A stretch of DNA of 64,000 nt. Origin: Elephas maximus indicus. Its lineage: Eukaryota; Chordata; Mammalia; Proboscidea; Elephantidae. The notes below the pieces were generated by a model. That model worked only from the letters and a program-made list of their open reading frames with translations. It was not told where the DNA came from and did no database searches. Positions 11,156 through 21,322 of this stretch are shown here, one piece after another; position 1 is the first letter of the stretch; each line of letters starts with the position of its first letter. Location of the stretch: assembly GCF_024166365.1 (NCBI RefSeq), contig NC_064820.1:84024001-84088000 (forward strand), read 5' to 3'. Made by a program: the position numbers and the translations under genes.

Positions 11156-11496
11156 GTTCTACATCCTTCAGTGCAGGAAAAAAAAGAGGAAGAATAATAA
11201 ATCTACAGATCAAAACAGTCTGCATGCTAATATCCTGCCACAAATATTTTCACACATTTGATAAACTAAAGGAAACTCCTTAATTTATAAGTATTTCTTA
11301 CCAATCAATGAGTAAAAGACAAACAATCCAGTTGAAAACTATCCAAAAAACAAAAACAGCTCACAGAAAAAAAAAAAAAAAAAAAAAGACTTTTAAATAT
11401 AGGAAAAGATGTGTGCTACATTCAAAATTAAGGAAATGCACATCAAAACAATGAGACCTTTTCGCCTACCATTGGCAAAGACCAAAAAATCCATTA

Positions 11497-11710
11497 CTGT
11501 ATTTTTTCTCAAATAATGCACACCTTCTGCATTTGTTTGCCTGTGGCACCCTCCTCCTGCAAGGTATTTTTGTAAGCACACTATGCTAGTTTTTTACAGC
11601 AACATGTGGAAGAGGATTGGCATGGCTGCACTTGTGAGGGTGCCTCATGGGGGTAGGGCACAACTGGCAAGCAAATGCAGAAGGCACACGTTATTTGAGT
11701 AAAAATACAG
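11497..11710. mobile_element. Palindromic MITE with long terminal inverted repeats, TA target site
   Basis: The left arm 'ctgtattttttctcaaataa' is repeated in reverse complement at the right end as 'ttatttgagtaaaaatacag'. Similarity continues inwards for about 60 bp (cttctgcatttgtttgcc against ggcaagcaaatgcagaag). TA lies on each side (11495-11496 and 11711-11712), as expected for Tc1/mariner elements. It interrupts the L1-like remnant and has no coding capacity. Confidence 0.8.
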
Positions 11711-11823
11711 TATACCTTGTGTTGACAAGGGTGGTGTATGGAAACACATTCTCATAATATACTCTTAGTAGATACATAAACTGTACATACTATTTGGAAC
11801 AAAATTTTGCACTATCTATCATA

Positions 11824-11844
11824 CTTTTTTTTTTTTTTTTTTTT
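11824..11844. repeat. Poly-T tract
   Basis: About 20 T residues after 'ctatcatac'; low complexity. Confidence 0.9.
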
Positions 11845-11871
11845 ATCATACACCCCTAAGCTAGCAATGGA

Positions 11872-12070
11872 GTCCCTGGATGGGTCAAACAGTTAATGTG
11901 CTCGACTGCTAACCCAAAAGTTGGAGGCACTTCTGAAGAAAGACCTGTGGCAATCTACTTCCAAAAAAATCAGCCATTGAAAACCCTGTGGAGCACAGTT
12001 CTACTCTGACACCCATAGGGCCGTCATAATTTAGAATCACCTCAATGGCAATGGTTTTCTTTGTTTTTGT
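11872..12070 (+). repeat. AfroSINE
   Basis: Head 'agtccctggatgggtcaaac', middle 'caatctacttccaaaaaaat', then 'gtggagcacagttctactct'. 'gcaatgg' precedes it and recurs at about 12093 after the T-rich tail, a likely target-site duplication in the LINE remnant. Confidence 0.85.
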
Positions 12071-12499
12071 TTCTTGAGTTTTTTTAAAGCATGCAATGGC
12101 ACTTCTAGGAACGTGGTCTACATGTTAGATTATATTTTCATGCATGTGCAAAGGTGCATGCCTGGAAAATACCTAAAAATCCAAAAATGAAATATTAGTT
12201 AAGTGAATTATAAAACATCTATAGGATCATAAACCATGGAGCCATTACAAACAACACATTTGATTAGAATGTAGAAGGACCACCTAGGTATGTTGTTAAG
12301 TGAAAGTACGCTTCCATTGTGTGTGCATAGAGAATTTCCAGAAGGAATATTTTCCTCCTTTGGGAGGATGGGAGACTGAAAGTGTGGTATGAAACGAAGA
12401 CTTTCTTTCCTCTAACACCACTTTATAAGGTGTCTTAATTTGTTAATGTGAGTAGGTATTACTTTTTCATTGAAATAAATTAGTTCTAAAGAATGATGT

Positions 12500-13740
12500 G
12501 AAGATTTCTGATTAAAATGGGGAAAAGTAGTTGTGAAAGAAAACCGTGTTGTGGCACAGCATGAGATATACTATGTCACCAAAAGTGCTGGAGTAGAATA
12601 TAATCAAGCCTGGAGATTTCACTTCCAATTAAACAACACCATGGGGAAGCGATCGGTCAACTTGTTTATTCTACAGGACAGCTGTTGACCTGGTCTCTTC
12701 CTCAGGTCAGTGTCATGAGATTGCTCATTCATATATGAAAAGCTGAGGCAATGTATGGTTCTGTACTGGATCACAGTTTGCATTTTTGAAACAACTGGGA
12801 GAATATGAACATTAACTGGGTTTTAAGTATTAAGAAATCAGTACTAATTTTGGCTATGTAAGAAAATGTTCTTAATTTTCAGAGATGTATACTTTTTAAA
12901 AAAAAATGTCAAACTACTATTTGCTATTTACTTTAAAATATTTTAGCATACAAAGAAGAGTTTTTGAGCTTTTTTTAAAGGGAAGATTTCCACAGGTTCT
13001 GAAAGGGTATGGGAGAAATTAAGAAGACAATTATCTGTAAAAAGCAGGACTGATACATGAAACTAAGAAAAAGTGGTTTGAACTAGTTCTTTCCAGTTCC
13101 ACAGCAGATGTTTACTGTACTAGAGAGTTGTCAAGGATAGCAGATGGCCTTCTGATAAACCCTGCTGTACACAGAATCAGCAGTGTAGACCAGCAAATAG
13201 CTGGCGTGGAAACCACCAGTAAGGGATCGAAGAGGTGTGTGGAAATTAGGGGTGAAGGTCAACTGGAAAAACAGTTCCTGCTTTCCAATGATCACAGCCA
13301 TGATTTAATAACCATTATGGAAAATCGTAAGCAGAGTTAAGCAACCCATGTTGGCTGTACAGTTAGCTGCCTTGAAGACAAGCACGTACTGTTTAATCAA
13401 CAATGAAAATGCAGAAAAGAGTTTCAGAAGGGTGCAATTTTGCCTGGGATTGGGGTTTCTTAAAGAGTCTGGAGAAAAGTAGACAGGGCATGCAGACTAT
13501 GGCATGGTTGGCACTTTGTCAGTCACACTTTATAACCTCATTTGGTTGGAGTTGGGGGGAGGAAAGAAGAGAGAAGGCGAAACATAAACTGTATTTTTCA
13601 TGATATAAGTCCCAGAAGGACTGGCCCCTTCAAAATCATGAAATTGAAGAAGCATCTATTCATTTGTGGATGACTACGTACCTTGAGGGTTCTGTGTTCT
13701 CACACCAACTATATGCATTTATTCATTCATTCACTCAATC
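12500..13740. other. Intergenic, nothing recognised
   Basis: About 1.2 kb with no repeat I can name. The frames at 13128-13340 and 13403-13603 (+) are open but have no start context, splice sites or familiar motif. It could be unique non-coding DNA. Confidence 0.5.
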
Positions 13741-13762
13741 ATCTCTTTGTTACTCAAATAAC

Positions 13763-13830
13763 ATTTATTTAGTGCTTGCCTATATTATATTTATTTAGTG
13801 CTTGCCTATATTATATTATAGGCAAGCACT
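13763..13830. repeat. Short tandem duplication ending in a perfect hairpin
   Basis: 'tttagtgcttgcctatatta' occurs twice (from about 13768 and 13794). The second copy is followed at once by its reverse complement. The arms 13797-13810 (agtgcttgcctata) and 13817-13830 pair perfectly around a 6-nt loop. Confidence 0.92.
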
Positions 13831-13846
13831 AATTCGCTGCACCCCA

Positions 13847-14047
13847 ACAGTTGCTGTCAAGTCAATTCTGACTCATGGCGATCCCATGAATATTAGAGTA
13901 GAACTGTGCTCCATAGGGTTTTCAATGACTAGTTTTTGCAGAAGTAGATCACCAGGCCTTTCTTCTGAGGTGCCTCTGGGTGGACTCAAACCACCAAACT
14001 TTTGGTTAGCAGCAAAGAGCATTAACCATTTGTACCACCCAGGGTCT
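13847..14047 (-). repeat. AfroSINE
   Basis: Reverse orientation: 'gttgctgtcaagtcaattct', 'tgtgctccatagggttttca', 'cttttggttagcagcaaaga', ending 'accacccagggtctc'. Starts 17 bp after the hairpin at 13830. Confidence 0.9.
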
Positions 14048-14057
14048 CTTTACTTCC

Positions 14058-14125
14058 ATAAAAACAAAAACCAAACCCAGTGCCGTCGAACCCAGTGCCA
14101 TCGAGTTGATTCCGACTTCCATAGT
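14058..14125 (-). repeat. AfroSINE 3'-end fragment with internal duplication
   Basis: 'aaaaaccaaacccagtgccg' is followed by a second 'aacccagtgccatcgagt', then 'tgattccgacttccatag'. Only the tail end of the SINE is present. Confidence 0.8.
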
Positions 14126-14164
14126 ACCCGACGTTTATCATAAACATACAATGTAGTTTTTACA

Positions 14165-14345
14165 CTCCCTTGGTTGTTCCTGTTTATTTGCCCATCTCCT
14201 ACTTGAAGGAACAGAGAAAGTATCTTATTAATTGCTTCATTCCCAGTACCTGGCATATTGTAGAGCTCAATAAAGATATGCTGAATGAATAAATGAGTGA
14301 TTGAGCAAACGAGTGAGTGAGCGAGTGAGTGAGTAGGTAAATGGA
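14165..14345 (+). repeat. L2 3' fragment and GAGT/GAAT-like tetranucleotide tract
   Basis: 'gtacctggcatattgtagag', 'ctcaataaagatatgctgaa' and 'tgaatgaataaatgag' are typical of L2 3' ends. The tail expands into imperfect gagt/gagc repeats at about 14285-14335. Confidence 0.75.
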
Positions 14346-15060
14346 CGAATGTAAAAACCATGCTAGGACCAAAGGATGCAAAGATGAACAAGCTCCTGTC
14401 TTATGCTGCCTTGCCAAATTCTCTTGCCAAAAATATTTTGAAGAGCAAGTGTGTGATGTCTTACAGAAACAGCATCAGATTGTGCTGTTTCAAAGAGGCT
14501 GCGGTGGGGTAGACTGGTGGAAGGAGACAGGTGGAACCAAGAAGTGGAACACTAGATCGTGCAAGCAGAATATAGCCCAGGGAGTAACTCCAGAGAGACC
14601 TAGGCTGGAGCAGATGGAAGAAACACTAGAATAAAGGAAAGAGTTGGGACTCTGGATCATTAACAATGGGAAAAGTTACATATTTAAAAATGTGTCATTG
14701 TCATTTAATACATGGAAACTATTGTAAAGTCTAAAAAAATAAATAAAGCCAACAAGATAATTTTAACTGTTCATCTAAATAACTGGCATGGGACACACTA
14801 TTCCAAACTACTTGCAGTAAGAACAAAATTGATAGATCATATTTTTCTGATTAGGAAATATTGGTTCTTCATTCATGGAATTTGGGCCCTTGTGCATGCT
14901 GAAGCCTTACAAGTTGCTATAATGGACAGATAGACCTACATTTTCTTATTTTAAGGGCAACAAATGTTCTCCTTACACTCACTCTAAAAGCACTTCTTTT
15001 CTCTAACCTACTTGCTCATTCTTTCGTTTATTCAACAAATATTGATTAAGGCTATTATGA
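14346..15060. other. Intergenic, nothing recognised
   Basis: About 700 bp without a clear element. The open frame at 14341-14634 (+) begins inside the tetranucleotide tract and has no known domain. Confidence 0.55.
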
Positions 15061-15065
15061 GCCAT

Positions 15066-15275
15066 AGGAGCCCTAGTGGGCCAACCATTAAGTGCTCAGC
15101 TGCTAACCAACAGGTTGGCAGTTTGAACCAACTCAGTGGCTGTGCTGGAAAAAGACCTGGTGACCTGCTACGGTAAAGATTATAGCCTAGAAAACCCCGT
15201 GGGGCAGTTCTAGTCTGTTACATGGGGTTGCTATGAGTCAAAATCAATTCAACGGCACCCAACAGCAACAACAGT
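15066..15275 (+). repeat. AfroSINE
   Basis: Head 'ggagccctagtgggccaacc', B-box region 'ggcagtttgaaccaactc', and tail 'ggcacccaacagcaacaaca' resembling the RTE LINE end. Confidence 0.92.
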
Positions 15276-15514
15276 ATGTGCCAGTCACTGTTGTAGGTGC
15301 TGGGACTATATAAGGTAACCAACAGTCCTGGTTTGGTCAGGACTACATGTTTTTAGCTCTAAAAATTTCATGTGCTGGATAAACAGAAACTCTTGGTCCC
15401 CCTAGATCCTATATCAGTGAGATGGGGTTGCTGTTTTAGATAGGAAGGCCAGGAAGCCCTTAATAAAAAGGTACTTTCAAGTAAAGACCTGGAGAAGATA
15501 AGGACAATGCCAGT

Positions 15515-15662
15515 ATTGGTAGTTGCCATCAAGTCAGCTCTGACTCATGCTGACTTTGTAATAGAACAAAGCATTGCCTGGTGTTGCACCATCTTCATTA
15601 CCACTGGTATGTATGAATCCATTGTGTGGCTATTGTGTCAATCCATCTTATTGAGGGTTTCC
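15515..15662 (-). repeat. RTE LINE 3'-end fragment
   Basis: 'tagttgccatcaagtcagct', 'ctgactcatgctgac' and 'tcaatccatcttattgaggg' are the reverse complement of the RTE 3' end. Diverged and rearranged. Confidence 0.75.
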
Positions 15663-15673
15663 CTCATTTTCAT

Positions 15674-15866
15674 TGGCCCTTAGTTTGTCACACTACGTGC
15701 TTGTGTGTTGCTATGATGCTGGAAGCTATGCCGTCAGTATTTCAAGTACTAGCAGGGTCACCAGGGTGGACAGATTTTAGTAGAGCTTTCAAACTAAAGC
15801 CAAGAAGGAAGATCTACTTCCAAAAATTAGCCAATGAAAATTCTATGGATCACAACAGTATAAGGT
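15674..15866 (+). repeat. Body of the tRNA-Gly-type SINE family
   Basis: 'gtgtgttgctatgatgctgg', 'gtatttcaagtactagcagg', 'gaaggaagatctacttcc' and 'tctatggatcacaacagt' match the element at 45063-45380 and the RTE LINE leader at 54047-54330. The tRNA-like head is missing. Confidence 0.7.
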
Positions 15867-15868
15867 CG

Positions 15869-16888
15869 GTGTTGTTGTTGTTCAGTGCCTTCGAGTCTGT
15901 TCCGACTCATTCCAACCCTACATACAACATACAACACAATGAAACACTGCCCAGTCTCATGCCATCCTCACAATTGTTGCTACGTATTATGGATTGAATT
16001 GCGTCCCCCAAAACCGTCTGTCAACTTGGCTAGGCCATGATTCCCAATATTGTGTGGTTGTCCTCCATTTTTGTGATCTGGTATAATTGTCCTATGTGTT
16101 GTAAATCCTAATCTCTATGATGTTAATGAGGCAGGACACAATCTAAAGGATTAGGTTGTATCTTGAATCAATCTCTTTTGAGATATAAAAGAGGGAAGCA
16201 AGTAGAGAGGAGAGGCACCTCATTACCACCAAGAAAGGAGAGTCAACGGTAGAAAATGTCCTTTGGAACTGGGGTCTCTGTGCTAAGAATCTCCTAGACC
16301 CACAGCAAAATTGATGACAAGGACCTTCCCCTAGAGCCTACAGTGAGAAAAAGCCTTCCCCTGAAGCTGGTACCCTGAATTTGGACTTCTAGCCTCCTAA
16401 ACTGTGAGAGAATAAATTTCTGTTTGTTAAAGCCATCCATTTGTGGTATTTTTGTTACAGCAACACTAACTAAGACACTATGTTAGAGCCCACTGTTTCA
16501 GCCACTGCTTCAATCTATCTCGTTAGGGGTCTTCCTCTTTTTCACTGACCCTCTACTTTACCAAGCATGATGTCCTTCTCCAGGGACTGGTCCCTTTTGA
16601 TAACATGTCCAAAGTACATGAGACAAAGTCTCACCAACCTCATTTCTAAGGAACATTTCAGCTGTACTTCTTCCAAGACAGCTTTGTTCATCTTCTAGCA
16701 GTCCATGGTATATTCAATATTCTTCACCAACACCATAATTCTAAGACATCAATTCTTTTTCAGTCTTCCTTATTCATTGTGCAGCTTTTACATGCACATG
16801 GAAAAAAAAAATTTTTTTTTTTTTTGAGGCAATTGAGAATACCATGGCTTGGGTCAGGTGCACCTTAGTCCTCAATATCTTGGGAAAG
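15869..16888 (-). mobile_element. RTE-clade LINE, 3' part, split by an LTR
   Basis: Reverse-strand RTE: the tail 'gttgttgttgttcagtgcct' at 15871, interrupted at 15985-16477 by an LTR, then resuming 'tgttagagcccactg' to about 16888. It contains the reverse of the region after the reverse transcriptase ('taccaagcatgatgtccttc', 'gcagtccatggtatattc'). An A10-T14 run at 16801-16825 replaces a few bases of the element. Confidence 0.85.
15985..16477 (+). mobile_element. MaLR-type solo LTR inserted in the RTE LINE
   Basis: 493 bp from 'tattatggattgaattgcgt' to 'ctaactaagaca'. It has 'ggctaggccatgattccca', 'cttttgagatataaaagagg' (TATA-like), 'cctcctaaactgtgagag' and AATAAA in 'gagaataaatttctg'. It is flanked by ctacg (15980-15984) and ctatg (16478-16482), a 5-bp duplication with one change, and the host LINE continues on both sides. 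No coding capacity. Confidence 0.88.
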
Positions 16889-17430
16889 AGCAGTTCAGAA
16901 ACTGCAAAGCTTGGCATATTTAAGGAACAGCTAAGAAGCCAGGGCGACTGGAGGAAGAGTGAAAGAGGGGGCATCCAAGAAATAATGGGCATCAGATTAT
17001 GTGAGGATTTATAGTCTTAGGAGGATTTCGGCTTTTATATAGAGTGATATGAGAGGACACTGGAAGGTTTTCAAGAGGGAAGGGACAGGACTACTTTGGC
17101 TGTTGCGTTAAGAATAAACCACAAAGGTCTAAGAGCAGGAGCAGGGAGGCCTAACATTTAAATAATCCTTTCGGAAGCTCTAGTCCCTCTCATCTGTGCC
17201 AAAGAAAACCAAGGGAAAGGTCATGGTCCACTTTTGGACCCAGTTTTATCTTTAAAAAAAGAGGGAGAGGTATTTACTCTGTCCTGATTCAGCTGTGACT
17301 GTTTAAATCTCAAATTTCTAATGAGAAGGGAGCAGTTTCAAATGTGAAGAATAGAAATGGTGTTAGCTAAATCAAAACTCTCCTGGTGACATAAATACAC
17401 TGTGGTAAGAGTGCGCATTGAGGATGGGAG
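16889..17430. other. Intergenic, nothing recognised
   Basis: About 540 bp without an identifiable repeat. Parts ('aggacactggaaggttttca', 'gcaggagcagggaggccta') resemble worn ancient repeats, but I cannot name one. Confidence 0.5.
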
Positions 17431-17434
17431 GATC

Positions 17435-17640
17435 TGGGGCCAGATTGGCTTAGTTTGAATCTCAGCTCCACTACTTACTAGCTATGTGGCCTTGAACAAG
17501 CTTGAGGAAGGTCCTTGGTTTCCTCATCTGTAGGAATAATAGAAATACCAACACTTAGAGGTGTAGGGAGGAGTCAGTGAGTTAATAAGTGTGCCTGGCG
17601 CATGGTAAGTGCTTATTAATGTTAATCACTGTTGTAATTA
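17435..17640 (+). repeat. MIR SINE
   Basis: 'gtttgaatctcagctccact', 'acttactagctatgtggcc', 'tttcctcatctgtagg' and 'gcgcatggtaagtgcttatt' are MIR landmarks. Confidence 0.88.
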
Positions 17641-17669
17641 TTAAATCATCTAAGAATAGAAGCTGAGCT

Positions 17670-17770
17670 TTAGAACAGATGTGAGCTTTCAGAGGCAGGG
17701 CTTGTGTCTTTCTAATCACCACATTCTTTTCAGCTCTGAGCACAAGATCTGCTGAATGAATAAATAATTG
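17670..17770 (+). repeat. L2 3' fragment
   Basis: 'agaggcagggcttgtgtctt', then 'atctgctgaatgaataaata', the usual L2 end. Confidence 0.7.
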
Positions 17771-18254
17771 TTAGTAAAACATCAGTCATACTATTTTATG
17801 GACTAAAATTTTTTAGTTAAAAACAGACAACTCAAAGATTACTTTTTGTCTTGGAAAATGAATACTTAGATCCTGGATGCATGAGAGATTGTTTGAAAAA
17901 TAAACTATCAGTCAAAGTTCTTGTTGGTCAGCAACGACACCCGTTCTATCTGGTTTTTAGCAGGAAAAGGATTTATGAAGGTTAACTTGGGAGCTCACAG
18001 AACCTCCAGGAGAGCCAGACTTAGGCTGATCTGAAAGAATAACACCCAAACCAGTTTATGGGAGACCCCGCTGCTGCTGCTTCTAGACACTGACATGACA
18101 GCTCACCCTGCTGACAATAAATACGAGGACCTCCCTCCATCGTTGCTGCCTCTGCCACAACCCCTGCCAGGAACAGGATTCTACTTGATGCCTGCTACAT
18201 CAATCACTCCGCTGGCTTCTAACTCAGAGTCTGAAGTTTGTGTGTCTCATCACT

Positions 18255-18543
18255 GAAATCCATTGCTGTTGAGTCAATTCTGACTCATCGTGACCTCACC
18301 TGTCTCAGAGTAGAACTGTGCTCCATAGGGCTCTCAGTGGCTGTAATCTTAACAGACCCATAGCTGTAGTAGGGTCGCTATCAGTTGGAATCAATTTGGC
18401 AGCAGCAGGTTTGTTTTTGTTTTTAATCTTAACAAAAGTAGATCACCAGAGCTCTCTTCTGTGATGCCACTGGGTGGATTCGAACCACAGACCTTTCAGT
18501 TAGTAGTCAAGCACAAACTGTTTGAATCACCAGGGCTCCTTCT
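18255..18543 (-). repeat. AfroSINE interrupted by a short SINE/LINE tail
   Basis: Reverse SINE from 'atccattgctgttgagtcaa' to 'atcaccagggctcct'. Bases 18355-18423 are a plus-strand 69-bp tail piece ('gggtcgctatcagttggaat') flanked by perfect 11-bp repeats taatcttaaca at 18344-18354 and 18424-18434. Confidence 0.92.
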
Positions 18544-18554
18544 GTGTCTGATAC

Positions 18555-18762
18555 AAAATCCATTGCCACCAAGTCTATCCCGACTCACAGAGACCCTATA
18601 GGACAGAGTAGAACTGCCCCCATAGGGTTTCCGAGGCTGAAATCTTTATGGAAGCAGACTGCCAGACTGCCACATCTTTCTTCCCCAGAGCAACTGGTGA
18701 GTTCAAACCACTGACCTTTCAGTTAGCAGCCAAGGACTTTAATCACTGCACCACCAGGCTTC
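18555..18762 (-). repeat. AfroSINE, second of three in a row
   Basis: 'aaatccattgccaccaagtc', 'cagagtagaactgccccca', 'cctttcagttagcagccaag', 'cactgcaccaccaggcttct'. Same strand as its neighbours. Confidence 0.92.
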
Positions 18763-18775
18763 TGTGCCTGATTGT

Positions 18776-18938
18776 TTTTGTTGTTAAGTACCATCAAGTC
18801 CTTTCCGACTCATAGCGACCCTATATGACAGAGTAGAACTGCCCCATAGGGTTTCCAAGGAGCACCTGGTGGATTCAAACTGCTGACCTTTTGATTAGCA
18901 GCCGTAGCTCTTAACCACTACGCCACCAGGGTTTCCTG
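18776..18938 (-). repeat. AfroSINE, third of three in a row
   Basis: Starts with the A/T-rich 3' end and 'gttgttaagtaccatcaagt'. It lacks the roughly 35-bp middle block of the second copy, so it belongs to the short subtype. Ends 'acgccaccagggtttcc'. Confidence 0.92.
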
Positions 18939-19413
18939 CGCCTGATTAGTGGGGCCTAAGTCACAGGCCTACTACATCCTAGCTGTTAGGAAAGCTGGAA
19001 AAGTGAGTTTTGAGGTTTCTGCTCTGGAGTTCAGAACCCCTAATATGGGAAATTCCCTTGAAATATAGGAAGGATGTCCAAAGGTTGCTAGACAGCCAGA
19101 CGAAATGACCACACTGATAATAAAATATTTAATTGAGCACTAACACCTCTATGATTTTATTGCATTAGAATCTAAGCAGATACATGAGATAGATATCATA
19201 TTTAATACATAATTGAGGTCATAAGCTGAGAACACATGTTAGAGATAAAGATTGAAATAAAAAATAAATGAAGAAAAAAAAGATCTAAGTCTTCCAGAAA
19301 CTTTAATGACCATGAAGGTCTGGTTTAAAACATAATATTTATATTTAACTGATAGGCTTACTCATTTTTTTTTTCCAGATTTTCCTTCAAAGTGAAGCTA
19401 TTCTGTATGCTAC
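18939..19413. other. Intergenic, nothing recognised
   Basis: 475 bp, AT-rich, no named repeat or gene. Confidence 0.6.
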
Positions 19414-19894
19414 TGTCATATATTGAACTGTGTCCCCCCAAAATATACGTCAACTTGGCTAGGCCATGATTCCCAGTATTGTAGATTGTCCACCATTTCG
19501 TTATCTGATGTGATTTTCCTACCTCTATGATGTTATGATGATGCAGGATTAGAGGCAGTTATGTTAATGAAGCAGGACTCAGTCTACAAGATTAGGTTGT
19601 GTCTTAAGTTAATCTCTTTTGAGATATAAAAAGATACGTGAGCAGAGAGACATTGGGGAGCTTATACCACAAAGGAAGCAACACCAGGAGCAGAGCGCAT
19701 CCTTTGGACCCAAGGTTTTTGGGCTGAGAAGCTCCTAGACCAGGAAAAGAGTATGACAAAGGCCTTCTTCCAGAGCCACCAGAGAGAGAAAGATGGAGAT
19801 GGTGCCCTGAATTTGGACTTCCAGACTGTGAGAAATAAATTTCTCTTTGTTAAAGCCATCCGCTTGTGGTATTTCTGCTAGATGACTAAGAGAG
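19414..19894 (+). mobile_element. MaLR-type solo LTR
   Basis: Same family as 15985-16477: 'tgtcatatattgaactgtgt', 'cttggctaggccatgattcc', 'atctcttttgagatataaaa', 'ggacttccagactgtgag', ending 'gactaagaga'. Its target-site duplication is not clear. Confidence 0.82.
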
Positions 19895-20000
19895 ATGCCT
19901 GTTTTGATGGACACATGGCATTATGCATTTGTCAAAACCCATGGACTATACAACCCAAAAGAGTGAGCTCTAATGAACACTATGGACTATAGATAATATT

Positions 20001-20202
20001 GTTGTTGTTGGTTTTGTCAATTCCAACTCATGGAGACCCCACGTGTATAGTGTAGAAATTCTCCATAGGGTTTTCAAGGTTGTGACCTTCTGGAAGCAGA
20101 TCGCCAGGCCTGTCTTCTGATGTGCTTCTGGGTGAGTTCAAACTGCCAGCCTTTTGGCCAGCAGCCAAGCACTTAACCATTCGTTTGTGCCACCAGGGAC
20201 TT
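20001..20202 (-). repeat. AfroSINE
   Basis: 'ttgtcaattccaactcatgg', 'ctccatagggttttcaagg', 'ccagcagccaagcacttaac', ending 'tgtgccaccaggga'. Confidence 0.9.
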
Positions 20203-20216
20203 TTAGTTAATAATAC

Positions 20217-20345
20217 CAGTCACCAATTTCTGCTGAGTCATTTCCTACTCATGGCAACCAACACGTGTCAGAGTAGAACTATGCTCCATAGGGTTTTCAA
20301 TGGCTTATTTTTGCCAAAGTAGATTGTCAGCCTTTCTTCTAAGAT
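20217..20345 (-). repeat. AfroSINE, partial
   Basis: Tail and middle only ('agtcatttcctactcatggc', 'tgctccatagggttttcaat'). The tRNA-like head is absent after about 20345. Confidence 0.88.
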
Positions 20346-20930
20346 GTTAATAATGTCTCGATATTGGTTCATCAATTGTAATAAATGTACCACAGGAATG
20401 CAAGATGTTAATAACAGAGAAACAGTGTGCACTGAAGAGACAAGGTATATGGGAGTTCTTTGTACTTTCTGCACAATTTTTCTGTAAACTAAAAACTACT
20501 CTTTAAAAAAATTAAGTCTATTAAATGAAGAAGAAAAAAAAAAAAAAGCCAAAACCAAAATAGAAATACAGCATTTTAGAGCCCAAGGAGAATATCTGTT
20601 CTGGTTCAATGCCATTACATTTGGTATGAGAAAATGGGGGCCAAGGAAAGTTCAGTGACTTGCTCAAGGTCATTGCTGAAAAAGAAGTCAAGTTAGAAGG
20701 CCAATTTGTTGAATTCTTTTTCACCAATCTTTTTTCAGAGCCTCCCACAATTTGATTAGGAAGCAGGAGGCTTTGGTTGAAAGTGAAGCAGGCAGCCTTA
20801 ATGCCCAGCCCTTCTAAGAGACAAATGCTCTGGCTTACCCTCCTACACCAAGCAGAATAGGCTGCACATTCTTCTGAAACTGTCCTTGACAAGATAGCCA
20901 TAGAACGAATGATAGCATAGCTGGCCTCAA
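20346..20930. other. Intergenic with a possible MIR-like piece
   Basis: 'gagaaaatgggggccaagga' and 'agtgacttgctcaaggtcat' (20625-20675) resemble the centre of a MIR. There is an A-run at 20532-20547. Otherwise unremarkable. Confidence 0.5.
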
Positions 20931-20989
20931 CCAGTCTTAGCAGATTTTCTATGCCATCTTAACACTTCAAGTGACCTATTAGCTCATTA

Positions 20990-21322
20990 AGTGCAATATA
21001 TATATAAATACCCCATCTCTGGGTGAAGACTTAATATGCTAATGAAGAATAATCAACCTCTTCCTCCATTCTAGGGGATTGAACCCTTGTCTAGAAGAAA
21101 TGCATAGTCATCCCCAAGCCCTGAGCACCTGCATGAAGGTCAATCCTGAATATTCACGATGAATTTGCATTTCCTTGTCTGCTGTCCGTAAAAGCCCACC
21201 TCCCCAAGCTGCCTGTGAGCAGTCTTAGAGGCAACAGCCCCAATTGCTCCTTTCCTTGCACAATGAAATAAAGGCACCTTTCTTCTCTCTTACCTCGGCC
21301 TCTTGTTTCTTGGCTGTAACAA
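20990..21322 (+). mobile_element. Endogenous-retrovirus LTR-like segment
   Basis: Ordered as an LTR: 'tatatataaataccccat', a pyrimidine-rich segment, AATAAA at 21267-21272, then 'cttacctcggcctcttg' and 'tggctgtaaca'. The following 'gagcggaacctggggttt' looks like sequence just after an LTR. No retroviral gene is seen around it. The 5' end is a guess. Confidence 0.5.

Larger units (their letters stand above)
9665..12490 (+). repeat. Old L1/HAL1-like LINE remnant, interrupted
   Basis: Pieces of an L1-type ORF2 3' region in order: 'aattaccattttccatgga', 'agaaatctcaagaagatcat' and 'ataaacaagaaatatgcaag' in 9665-10480; 'aaaagacaaacaatccagtt' and 'gaaatgcacatcaaaacaat' in 11160-11494; 'ttgacaagggtggtgtatgg' after 11712. 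It is broken by unidentified DNA (10490-11155), a palindromic DNA element (11497-11710) and an AfroSINE (11872-12070). No open frame is left. Confidence 0.7.

Noticed and set aside
16801-16825. A10-T14 run as a cruciform or terminator
   Set aside because: It is an insertion in a dead RTE copy, and low-complexity A/T runs are common here; no function can be supported.
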